A stretch of 64,000 nt of DNA from Nymphaea colorata (taxonomy: Eukaryota; Streptophyta; Magnoliopsida; Nymphaeales; Nymphaeaceae), in contig NC_045138.2 in NCBI RefSeq assembly GCF_008831285.2, forward strand, positions 17,269,934-17,333,933. Direction: 5' to 3'. Both the position numbers and the translations under genes were made by a program. The notes below the pieces were generated by a model. That model worked only from the letters and a program-made list of their open reading frames with translations, had not been told where the DNA came from and did no database searches. Below are positions 27,348 through 39,451 of this stretch, piece by piece. Position 1 is the first letter of the stretch; each line of letters begins with the position of its first letter.

Positions 27348-27838
27348 ATTTCAGCCATTCATTTTTTAAAGATCAGCAGTTGAGTGAGAAAAAAACAGGA
27401 ACAACAAGATGATGAAACGTTTTCTTTTCATTTTTCTCTTGTTTCTCATTCAACTGCCTATCAATAAAAGATCACCTAAATGTCGAACGCATACCATTTC
27501 ATATATGTATAAAATCTACTGGATACTTGATAGTTCGCTCTAGGAGCATTGCCGATTGTTTACGGTGTAACAATGGTTCATGATGTTAGTAATGGGTGTT
27601 CCAGCATTAGACTTTAAAATTTTAGTAAACTAACCTCCGGCAAATCCACTGTTTGAATATTAACTGATAACTAAAAATGAAAGATCTTCTCTAGTTACAG
27701 AAGCATTGGCGATGATTTATTGTATAACAATGATTGATGATGCATTTTTGGCAACTGTTTAAATTGGTTTTAACTGCAGTTTTTTAAGTTTTAACTATTT
27801 GGCAACATTAGATGGATTTGAACTTATACACACTCCCA

Positions 27839-28001
<163 letters not shown>

Positions 28002-30732
28002 CAGACCACGTAAATTAGGACGGTTGGCTCGCTTCAAAGGGGAATTAATGTATGACAGAAGATGAGCCACGTCTCTCTCTATCACTTAATTTTCAGCAGC
28101 CAATATCCATTCATTCTGTGTCGCCTTGCACCCCATATTGCATGACAGAAGATGATGATCAAGGATGAGGACTGTAAACGGGTCGGGTAGGAAACGGATA
28201 TTTCCATTCTTCTGGCCGATCAACTCACAGAACTACTTACTATTTTCACAGCAGAATGGTGCGGGCAGATCATTCACGGACCTGGCAGGCTCAGTCGCTT
28301 TGGGCCCATACCAATAAATGGCATGCTTGGTTTTGAAAAGACACTGATACCTGACATCGCCAAACTGTGTCCCCAATCGATCGAATAGGATGCTACTCGA
28401 CGTTGACAGATTTACGGGGACTGAGTAAGTCTCAGATCCAGATTACTTTAACTGAAACTGGAAAAAAGAAAAAAATCTTGACGGACAATTATAAATTGCC
28501 CACCTGGGTAAATTGTTGGGATTGAAATTTTCGAGTTCAAAGCTGCTTTATAGCTAGAGATGCTTTTAACTCTAATATGTTGTTGGTGGTGACAATGGAA
28601 TACATATGTATATGGCAAGGAAGAGAGAGAAAGTACACTTTCTCTCTCCCTCTCTCTGTGTTAAGAATTTCTTGGCATGAGCATGTGGGTGTGTATATGT
28701 GTGTGTGAATGGACTTTAGCTTTTAAGAGTCACTCAACCATTTAATTAGGACTGTTCAATCTAACATGATGGACAATTAAAGACAAATAATGAGAAAAAT
28801 GTAACAGTGCTTTCATCTTCTAATATTAACTCACACTTTTTTCTTCTTATTTTTCTCTCAATTATTCCTCATGTTTGGGTAACTCTAAATAGCATGAGTC
28901 ATCATTCACTCACTATAAGGTGATCTTAGAGGAAGGCGTACCTATTCTAGTGAACTTCGACTAGTTCGCTTAGTTTATTAATATATAAGACTAAGTCACT
29001 AGGATGTAGGAATATAAGCTCTTCAAGAATTTTTTCAAAATAATTGACATAACAGCATTCTTGTTCTCATAAAATGAAAGATATTTCATTGAGAAATATT
29101 GATATTTCTGATGTAAAGGAGCCATTTTGTTGGGAGAGATGTGCAGAGTCTGCCTGATCCCAATATGCACCATAATTACCTTTGATTCACATTTAGGTTA
29201 TATAATAAACCAAGGCACTGCGTTCTCTAGCTAGGGGACAAGCATATAAGCAGATCTTTAAGGTTTCTTAAAATCTTAATATATATAGAATTCTCAAGTA
29301 CTACCTAAACATCAACTGCTAGAACTAAGACATGAATAAACTTGGGTTTGGTTAGAGCCCATTTTAAATACACATGATCAATAATGGCTACTTCACCTGA
29401 ACCATAGTTTCAGGAAAGGTAGTTCACTTGCTTCCCTGTTCTTGCTGCATGCTTCCGCAAGCACGATCGACGGTCGCCAACACCAATATAATACCTCCTA
29501 AAAGATAACACTTTCCTGCTATTGTCCAAGCTTGTTCAAAGCACCCGATATCAACTTGGGAGTTGAACGGTAACTGTCTACACACAGTTCTTAATCTGAA
29601 AATGAAAACTAAAGAACTTGTGTTCCAATATGGACAAAAAGTTGGTTTGACATAACATAAGCATGAATAATAAGTTCATGAATGAATTGATTATGCATGA
29701 ATGATACCCAAGAAATATAATAACAGTCACACATTAAATAGAGGCCCCGACAAGCCTAATCGTTATCGTAAAGGGCATAATTAGACTGCAATATAATATT
29801 TCCTCAAATAAATGAAACATGATAAGTGCATAATTAGACTCTCTGGAATGGGCCTAATCTCACATTATGTATAAATGACTGCTGTTTTCATCAAATTATG
29901 ATGTGCCCCAGAGAGAGAGAGAATGTTACGTGTTTGAATGGGCTACGTCTTGACAATACATAGATATTAATGGTGACCATGTTCATGAACTACAACTGTT
30001 TGAATACTATCGATGAACGAACCGCTAGAAATAAGTTCCACAAACTCTATGAATGGACCTAATCTGGCTCCAAATAGGATCCATGGGGACTCGACAAGAT
30101 AAATTAAATACCAGAAAGAGATAGAGAAGAGAGAAAAACATATAAATCAAAGTGGGGATCAGTTAGGCAGGCGCTAGTTTTGTGCTTCTTTGGTAGAATG
30201 ATAAAAGTTAGGATGTATAGAGGATTAATTCAAGCACTGTGCTGATCCTGATATTTTAATAAATATGCATACAAGTTAGTTAGGACGAAAATATTAAGTG
30301 AACAATGTTATACGTAATTATTTGTACGAGCTTTATCTTTATTGATACATACAATATTGAGTTATGTCATGGAGAAGGCTTGCGGTGTAATGTGGAGATT
30401 GTTTGAATTGTACGTTGAGAAATGGAAGCTACACATAAAAAGCGATTAGACACAGATTGGCTAAGTAAACATCAAAGCCTTACCACGATATAGAGAGACA
30501 AAAGGAGAGGAAAATAATAAAAAAAAAAACTTCCAAGTTTCTAAGTTTACACAATCGGTTTTCAACTATTGATTTCTGAATTTATATGATGTTTATGTTC
30601 ACTTGGAAAAGGTTGTGAATGGGAAATAACTATTGCGGGATGACATGCATGGCGTTTATTCATCCTTCCGAAGCACAGCGGGGTGATCCTGTATCAAGCA
30701 TGTTTGTTTGATGACAATGGTCCCAGAGATAA

Positions 30733-30737
<5 letters not shown>

Positions 30738-30795
<58 letters not shown>

Positions 30796-30817
30796 TGCAT
30801 ATAGTTTCAAGTGTCAC

Positions 30818-30849
<32 letters not shown>

Positions 30850-30879
30850 CGCGCGTGCATATAGTTTCAAGTGTCACTA
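30738..30879. repeat. duplicated (AT)n(GT)n module with unique tail
   Basis: Two head-to-tail modules each consist of (AT)n, (GT)n, a CG-alternating piece and the tail GTGCATATAGTTTCAAGTGT. The second module is shorter in both repeat runs. The unique tail shows that the whole module was duplicated. Confidence 0.85.
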
Positions 30880-31585
30880 ATCCTTGCAAAACAATCAAAG
30901 ACTATTTATCCCAACAACCAAATGTGATTTTGGGATGGTAGCATAGCTGGTATATTGTCGGTTAGATTTTCATAGGTGCTATTATCTTAAACTTTACAGG
31001 GCAAGTCACAAGATTATTCGGTAGGTGTGTTGTTCCCATACCCAAGCCCTGATGCAGCCCTAGCTCCTATTGGCAAGGGGTCCGGCCAAACCCACACCTG
31101 TCTTCCCCCAATGTTGAGATAATGAATCAAATAACTCTCAATCTGTTATTCTCATTAACAATTGACATTTAAATATTAAGATAAACTGATGAAGTTAATC
31201 AAGTTGAATTGTCAAACTCAAGTCCCCACACAGACACACACACATATACAATAAGAGTCTTCGAGGTACTGTGTTTTATCTTACGTCCTACAACTATAAA
31301 ACTATATGTGCATCGATTTCTAGGATTTTATGAGCTTTCTATTACCTCTTTCCTTTTGTTGTTTTTGGGCGAATGATTGAGAATCGTGATACTCATGCAA
31401 TTTGGTATTGATTCCTCCTGCGCCCTAGACCAATTTGCGGAGTAGAGAGGTGCAGAGATGCTGCCAATCATCTTAATGGTGTAGGGCAGAACAGGAACAA
31501 GGTCACCCCACACTACCGATGTTTTCAGATTATCTTTACGTTTACAGGGTAAGTTTATTGTGAAGAAATTTTCTGATTATGGATC

Positions 31586-32081
31586 CAAAACAACCTAATG
31601 ATGAAATGAGCAGACCCACTGCGGCCGCCCAGTGGATCTCAACCTACTTCCTAAACAAGGTTAGAAACGAGGACAACCAACTTTTTAACAATTCTCTTTT
31701 TAAGCCCTTGAAGATATCCTCCATTCTTCAATACATGATTAAACTTTTTAAAAAAGGGGCATTACAATCTACCCCTCTTAAAGTACATGAGACAGTGAGT
31801 GTGAAACCTCAGGTTTCAATATTGAACTGTGCATAGATGCCTAGATGCCACTAGAACAACCTGATTCACTTTCATATTGGGCTTAGGCCCCCAGTTCACT
31901 TTCATATTGGGCTTAGCCCCCAGTTCGATGGATCTCAACATGCTTCCTAACAGGTTCAGTTACAGCTTGAAAAAAAAAATAAGAACCATGACAACTAACT
32001 ACTTAACAACCCATTTAATAAACCCTCGAAGATCTCTGACAATTCAATACGAAACCAAAATTTTCAAAATGGGACATCACA
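31586..32081 (-). mobile_element. TRIM-like LTR retrotransposon fossil
   Basis: On the minus strand, two diverged direct repeats (about 32081-31852 and 31766-31586) begin with TGTGATGTCCC and TGTAATGCCCC. They flank about 85 bp with a decayed primer-binding-like site and a purine-rich end. No protein is encoded. One repeat contains a small internal tandem duplication (about 31870-31922). It is related to the fossil at 20965-21350 and looks old and broken. Confidence 0.5.
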
Positions 32082-34299
32082 AATGAATCATCAATCCAGT
32101 GAAAGTGAATCACAAGGAATGCTCGTAGCCATTCTAATGCTTACTGATAAATAATTAGGAGTGGTAATTAGGACTTCCCATAGTCCAGATTCTGATATGG
32201 ATATGGATCTACATCTGGTTATAGACTATCCCAAAGTGATGGTACCCCCATTGCGTGTTAGACTTGTTGAAAGCTTTGAAACTTGTGGACCCAAATTGCA
32301 GCCCATGCCCACTTGACAACAAGGCCTTCTATATTTATGTTTGGCTCATTGTATAATGTGGGTCGGGTCAACTATGAAGAAAAGGGAAAACCTAGGGTTT
32401 CCATTATTAACCAACAAGATGGCCTACTTCTCGGACATTGATGCCCGGCCAGGCCCCCAGTAACGTAAACTACATGGGAAGTTCAACGACGGGCAGCTCG
32501 GTCAGGCCCACCCCACTGAACCCTCCAAACATACGGGCAGATCCATTAAGAAATGTCTCTTGTTCAACCAACATATGGAATATGTGTATAGAACTAAAAC
32601 CTAAGCAAGATTCTCTTGTGATAAGTTTCTGATCATGGGCCAGCCAACCCCCAGGGTTAACGTGCGAACCATGGTTAACACATGTTTTGATTTTAATATA
32701 GGGGGAAGCCCCAAGGAATACTATTATATTTGCTTTTTGGAATAAATAAAAATAATAAAGAACAAAATCCCGAAAATTTTAAAGGATAGAAAAATTGGCA
32801 CTTGTATTTGCTGCCTTTGAATCGTCCGGCCAATTCTTATAATAGTGAGAATAATTTTAGGGATTCGAAACCGAGACTACTTGGTTATGTTAGTGTGACA
32901 TAAGCATATATTCTCGCTCTGTCAAGAGTTGGCAGATGTGTATTGTTGTGTAGACAAAGAGTCGTAAGCTTTCGTAAGCCCTAAATACCGCTGGAAGTAA
33001 CTAAGGAATTTCCCGATTTTAGAGAAACCAGAGGAGCAAGTTGCCCTGGAAGAAGGAGAAAAAAAAAACTGTTGCTTTGTGTTTCATTAAGAAGGAGAGA
33101 GTGATAAATGTCGACCTTCTGTAAAGTCAATGGCTTATGACTTACTTTAACTCATTGCAATTAAATTATATGACAATTATTTCAAAAAAAATGTTGTTGC
33201 ATGAGATTAAAGGGTTTGTTTCTTCAATGCAGTTGTAAACTATTATAGGCACTATGCCCTAAATCTTGCGTCACTCAATTAAGGAATAATATTAATTAAG
33301 AACGAAATAGTCTCAGCTAGCTTGTATTCCATGTTTGCATGTGTGCGTATGTGAGTGTGGGTGTTTGTGTCGGCAATGCACATGCACGGCCTTCGGCTTG
33401 AGTGCATGTATGTGTTTTTCTGCGTGTTCATGCATGCATATAGATACGTGTGTGCATGTGTGCGTGCATACATCTTTGCAAGAAAATATGGATAATTCCT
33501 TAATTTCATTTACTTATTGAGAGGGCCCTTTAAAATTTAAAGGTTAAACCGTTGGTAACTTCAACTAAAAATTCCTGACTCCGCCATATGCGAGTAGTAC
33601 TGTACGTACGTAGTTAGCCAACACAAACACAACAATTTCAGTGTCAGTTATGACCGTGGGCTCACACTTTCGTTAATCTATTGTTTCCAGTGGGCAATAT
33701 GAAAAGGTGGCGGTACCGCGGTATGGAAAATATAGCCGGGACAAAATATCCCAAAAACTAATGGAAAACTCGTGTAATTTTGTGATATCTTGACTAGCTA
33801 AGATGAAACATTCCCAGTCCCACAGCAAAGACTGCAAGCTCGCATAAAATCTATCTGGCTTAGGTTGAACATGCAAACAGCTATTATGTGGCCCGTTTTC
33901 CATGCACAAGTTTCATGTTCATGGAGATGGTGAAATTCTGCCATTAAAAGCGGGACAGTGAAAAGAGAAGCTGCGTGCCTTTCATTCCTGCGTAGACCAG
34001 CCAGCCACAAGTATCACGTCATGTCAAAATGGGCGCAGTACGGTGCTCTGCTTTGCCTGTGGTTAGAGACACAAGAGCTATTATTGCTCGATTTTTATGG
34101 CCCCATTGTGGCTCTTGATTGCAGTAAGAAATTTGATCGTCTTCTTTGCTCATTGTCTTCGGGTATTTTTCTGATCAACATGTAACGTGCTTCCTCTAGT
34201 GTGTGTGTAGATATATATATATAAAACTCATTATAAACAAAAATGACAAAATCCTCAGGCTCATTTATTACCCTACTGCTGGTATAATAACTTGGTCTA

Positions 34300-34978
34300 G
34301 ATCTTATGTCATCCCAAAGAGCAGACTATTGCAAGAATATGGAAAATGAAAAGAAGGAAAATTCACCTGTAATCCTTGAGGTTCTACTTTCTGTCGTAGT
34401 CAGGCCCGGTTTTCCCAACATAACTGGATCAGTCAGTGCCCTGACTGATCCAGTGGCGTCCAACTCACTTGGCCTATATATGGACCCCATCTGGGTCAGA
34501 TCCATGTCGGCCCCAACCCGGACCCAGCCAACTCACGTATCCACTGGATCCAGGTAACTCTGACTCGGGGACCACCCGGTCCTTTGCAGGAACAACCGAG
34601 GGCGGAAGGGTACATTCACGGAACAGCTCGGACGGTCGAGATTGGAGCACCGAGAGACCTACGCGCCAGATCTACCGTTGGACGGGGAGCGGAAGGCCCG
34701 ACGTGGGGCCCCCGGGTTGGACCAGTAGAGGACACACCAACATCATCCCACATGCCGGTGGGCCCCACGGGCATGAAACCCCGCACATGCCCTTCTTCCC
34801 CGCCTTCTCTTCGTCCATCCCTTTTTGACTTGGCCAGGGCCCCGCTCTTAGAACTGTAGTGGCCCCCACAGACGAACACGCCCCCCGACTTTGCTTCGTT
34901 CCTTCAGGTGGGCCCCGCAACGACGGAACAAATAATCGCCGATCATGGCTCTGCGCTATAAATAAATTAAATAAATAA

Positions 34979-34980
<2 letters not shown>
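34300..34980. other. GC-rich island about 1.2-1.8 kb upstream of the IAA16-type gene
   Basis: This stretch is much richer in G and C than its surroundings. It holds a 14-bp perfect hairpin (34423-34454), CCACATGCCGGTGGGCCCCA with a CACATG box and a GTGGGCCC word of the TCP-site type, and open frames on both strands without recognisable domains. It could be distal promoter or a decayed insertion. I favour regulatory DNA only weakly. Confidence 0.35.
34423..34454. repeat. perfect 14-bp inverted repeat with 4-nt loop
   Basis: ACTGGATCAGTCAG, loop TGCC, then CTGACTGATCCAGT. The arms match without mismatch. There is no T-run or flanking duplication to suggest a terminator or transposon end. Confidence 0.9.
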
Positions 34981-35012
<32 letters not shown>

Positions 35013-36024
35013 TTTGGGGATACTTCGTTGAGGTATATGCAGGGCAAAGTTTGGTTTTTAAATTAATTGGATTGGATCTTGTTTTGATTTGTTTTTTTCC
35101 CTATGGAGATGCCAAACGGGCTGGAGTGGACTCCCTTTGGATCTGGGCATTCTTCAATGTGAATCAACTGAATGTACCTTGATTGGACTCGTTAAGCTTG
35201 GATTCTGAAGCAAATCCAATTAATGAGGTCCCCAATTCATTCAGATATAATACTTAATGCAGCATTGTTGGATCCTTGTCTTTCCCCATGGATGCACAAA
35301 TTTGGTCCAGGTATGTTGGATCTCAGTACATCCTAACCAGATCCATAGTTTGTATCTTTAAGAACCAATTAGTGCCCAGGAGCACAAACAGTATAGTTGA
35401 TTGAGATGGTGAAAGTCTGATCATGGTAGCTGTGTGTTCCCATCCAAATCTTGAAACAGTAGGAAGAAAAACGAAAATGCTTCCCGAGTTGCTTCAAGAT
35501 CCAACTAGATTTGGAATTTGCAATCCAACCCATAAAGGGTAGTTCTGTAATTAAAAGTTGCCAGATTCTGCCCGGTGACCATGGGGACAGTTCTGCACTT
35601 TTCGTGCGTCCACCAAAATCAGTTCAAAAATGACTATACTACCCTCCGACGGACGTTGGCCTCATCCCAACTCCATCGTATACGGAAGGTTAGGGATGTC
35701 TTTTCAACTGTCGAGGAATTCCCCAGGGTAAAATAACGTAGCAGGTCGGCAATAACCTACCCAGCAGTCGCGATCGCCGATTAAATCGGCCCGACCATTT
35801 GAGCATGCTGCGGCGCCCAAGCTGCCGCAGCTCCACCGCCGTGTCCGCCCCCTCCACCACAATCATTCAGATCCTCTCCCTCTGTCGACGTCATCTCCGC
35901 CGCGGATCCTTACGCTTGTCATTTTCCCATTGGCTGGATCCTGCCCCCCCAAGCGGCTTAGAAGCCGGACTCATGCTGCCACCAAAATTTTTTTCATCAA
36001 ATTACGTCGCCTTTTTAAATCCGA

Positions 36025-36030
36025 TGTCTC
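36025..36030 (+). promoter_or_regulatory. canonical auxin-response element TGTCTC
   Basis: TGTCTC lies 115 bp upstream of the IAA16-type start codon. Further TGTC cores (TGTCTT, TGTCGA) lie near 35700. Auxin induction of Aux/IAA genes through such elements is well established for the family; its use here is inference. Confidence 0.45.
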
Positions 36031-36144
36031 GAAAGGATAAAGAGTCCTAGTACAATTAAAATCTACTACTCTCTGCCGAAGAGTTGGAGGAAAGAAGAAG
36101 GAGAAGAGAAGAGAAGAAAGAGTGTGAGAAGAAAGGAGGAGGAG

Positions 36145-38731
36145 ATGGCTCTCAACTTCGATGCGACCGAGCTGAGGCTCGGCCTGCCCGGCGACGTGCG
36201 GCCCCTCGAGAGCGAGACGCCGAAGACGGCCGGCAAGAGGATGTTTGCGGAGACGGTGGCCGAAGTGGACTGTAATCTCAAGCTGGGGGACTCGCCGAAG
36301 GCGGCCGTGGCGACAGATCTGGTGGGGAAGACGAAGGAGAACCTCCTTCCTTGCACCAACGATCCCGCGAAGCCATCAGCACCCAAGTAAGACACAGCCC
36401 TTCACTTCTCCTGAAGCCTCCTAGCCGTAGAGTTCCTTGTATGCATGGAGATTTGTTGATTCATATGAGTTTTCGTTCGTATCTCTTGCAGAGCACAGGT
36501 GGTGGGTTGGCCGCCGGTCCGGTCGTTCAGGAAGAACATCCTGGCCGTCCACTCGGCAAAGAACGGTGAAGATGGAGAGAAGGGCGGTGCGTCGTTCGTG
36601 AAGGTGAGCATGGATGGCGCACCCTACCTTCGCAAGGTGGATCTGAAGATGTACAAGAGCTACCAGGATCTCTCCCTTGCCCTAGAGAACATGTTCAGCT
36701 GCTTTACCATCGGTGCGTTCTCGAACCCATGCATGCGTCCATGCAACCCGTGATGATGATGACGATGTTGGTTGTGGTCATGTTATTATGATACATGATG
36801 ATGATATCATGCATAGGGGACGCTAGGCCATGATAATGATGATGATGATGGACGTTGTATGTGTTTTAATGAAATTGATGAGCATGCCCCACCATGATTT
36901 GCTCAATTCATGATGTGGTTGTTGGCCTGGGCTGGCTCAGCAGTGCTTGGCCTGGACCAAGCTCGGCTGGCTAGTAGGTTGTCTGTGGACTCGATTGTAC
37001 GTGGCAAGACTTAGTCAAGTTTCTGTAGCTTGTCTAAGCTTGGATCTTGAAGATAAGGTTGACTTGCTTTTTCTCTCGGTCAACCCACCGGATAGTCTCT
37101 TAGCCCTTGTTAATATACCTAGACGCAGCGGGACCAGGCCGGCCATGGTCCAGGCCAAGCTAGCATATATAGTCGAGCCATGCATGGAACTAGCTAGGCC
37201 AAGACGATTCATGAGCCGAAACCTTAGACCAAGTTACAGCCACGACGACCTTTTCATTTTCTACTTTGTTTATTTATTCATTTGTCAACTTGTATGCATC
37301 CCAATTTGTGTATATCTTACAATCATCTCCTTCTGATATTAATATTTGAGGAAAAATTCATCTTGGACTCCTTTGAAGCAAGAGCAATAAGTTTTATTTT
37401 TCTAATCCGTAGATCCAGAGTTGTTCATCCAGTAATCATCATATGGTTTTACTTAAACTTTTGTATTTAGGGAGAAATAAACTTTGATAAGATTTAAGTG
37501 GTAGCCTACACCCACAACTGAGGCAATCTTAACCGCTGTTGCAGTTAATGCTATTTGTTGTCAATGAAACTCTTTTAATCTGATTGGTCATCCTTTTGGG
37601 TAACAGGAATGAACGGTAAGGATTTCATGAATGAAAGCAAATTGACGGACCTGCTGAATGGGTCGGAGTATGTGCCTACATATGAAGACAAGGATGGAGA
37701 CTGGATGCTTGTGGGAGATGTTCCATGGGAGTAAGCCCTCATGAAATACCCAAGATCCATTTACATAAACTCACAATTGTGTTGCAATTCAAATAATTTC
37801 TCTACTTATACATGCTAATTAATTGAGTTTTTGACAAGTTTAGTTTGGACTAACTCTGGAAGTAATTACCCCAGGATGTTTGTTGATTCCTGCAAACGAC
37901 TCCGCATAATGAAAGGATCTGAGGCCATTGGACTTGGTATGTAAACTAACGTCATATTCAACTCCTAGATTCTTGCTTAATGATCCTGACTTGTATACTT
38001 GAACAATTTTGATCCCGCCCTCTGATTTATTCTCTTTGGATATTGATACCCTTCAAAAAATGGAGTTTTTTGAAAACTAGGATATGTGAAAACTTGGCTT
38101 CTGCGACCTGTTTCTCTGTTTGGGTGACAATACAAGAAACGAGAGCGGTGGTCAGTTTTTCATTCCCTTTCGAAAACATCATTTTACTAAAACTTAGTCT
38201 CCAAGTTTGAGTAATCACTCAAACACATCTTAAAACACTGTTTTGGAGGCAAAAGGAGAAACGCAAGTGAGCTTGCTGCACCAAACCCGGCCCCTTAGGG
38301 GCAAGTTTTTGTCAAAGTTGGAGGAGGAAACAACTAAAAGCCAGAAAAGTTGAAGTTGGTATGTCATTAAGAGTTATATCATGTCATCTATTCATCAAAC
38401 ATTATCAACCATCAATTTCCCTAACGTGTTTCTTGATCTCGGAAGAGTCTCGTAGTTGCCATTACATTGAAAAAAAAATCGTGTTTAGTTAGTCCATCTA
38501 CATTCAAAATTCCACTCATGAATTCTGTTATCCAATACAAAACATAAAATTTTAGTCACAAATCATTTGTCTCCCTATAGTTTAATATGCATATATGATT
38601 GTTTTCTCTTTCCTTTATAGTGTTCTCGTTGTAAGACAATAAATTGAACAATGAAAAACTAATTTTGCCCTTCTTTTGTGTCTCATTTTTCAGCTCCAAG
38701 AGCAGTGGAGAAGTGCAAGAATAGGAGCTGA
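36145..38731 (+). CDS. IAA16: Aux/IAA transcriptional repressor, IAA7/14/16/17 class
   Basis: Nuclear auxin-response repressor. Coding exons are 36145-36386, 36492-36712, 37607-37730, 37875-37936 and 38694-38731; all junctions are GT-AG and the frame holds, giving 228 residues. Domain I is [10 protein letters not shown] (residues 7-16), then KR (31-32), degron [14 protein letters not shown] (83-96), domain [22 protein letters not shown], and domain [19 protein letters not shown] followed by [19 protein letters not shown]. The end VEKCKNRS and the extra small last exon are typical of IAA7/14/16/17, not of the two minus-strand copies. The symbol is chosen because of the neighbours (MED14 on one side, PR-4 on the other, as around Arabidopsis IAA16); strictly it is a clade-level call. 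It is transcribed away from copies A and B. Confidence 0.93.
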
Positions 38732-39410
38732 AGCTAAAGAAGGATGGGATTGAAGAGGAGTTATGTGTGTGATCAAGTGTCTTGTATCATGATTTGATAA
38801 TAGTCGTAAAGCAAATGTGGCATAACTACTATGTACAAGAATCAATACCAGTGGTTTTAGAGACTCTTTATTTTGTAATGTGCTAGTCTGTTTGCTTGAT
38901 AAAAATGTTCTTTATGTTTGTTTTCCCAAATTTTCTTATTCTTGAATTTTTATTCATTAATACCATTTTGGAAGGGATTGATCTCCTTCTAACATCTTTC
39001 CTGTTTTTAATTTTCTCATTATAAATTAAAGAATGCCCACATATTTATCTACTATTACGGATGCTACCATAATTTAATTATTTGTCAATGGGCAGCCCAT
39101 GTGATATGTTGCTGAAGTGCTTGTTGTGTTGTTGGGAATGTACAATCATGAAAGTGCCCAAGGACATTGAATCAATGAAAGAAAAGCTTCTAGAGAGTCA
39201 CAATCTATTATTCAAATGACAAGATCGATGCCCAAATGTTGCTTGATACATTTACTTGTGGTTAAATTAATCAAAACTATCGCCAACAGTATTCATTTTT
39301 TTTTAGTTCTTTGCTAATGACTGGTCAAATATGGAAAGGCCAATAAATTATTCTGCTATGAATTAATGCTAGAGGACCACATGCACTGCCGCAAATCATG
39401 CATGCAGTCC

Positions 39411-39451
<41 letters not shown>

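Noticed and set aside
33331-33480. GTGTGCATG-rich stretch as a CRISPR-like or satellite array
   Set aside because: There are no regular spacers and no constant period; it is degenerate GT/GC simple sequence.
35799-36050. 83-codon open frame just upstream of the IAA16-type gene
   Set aside because: It ends before the Aux/IAA start, lies in GC-rich promoter or leader sequence and has no family signature. An upstream open frame is possible but unsupported.
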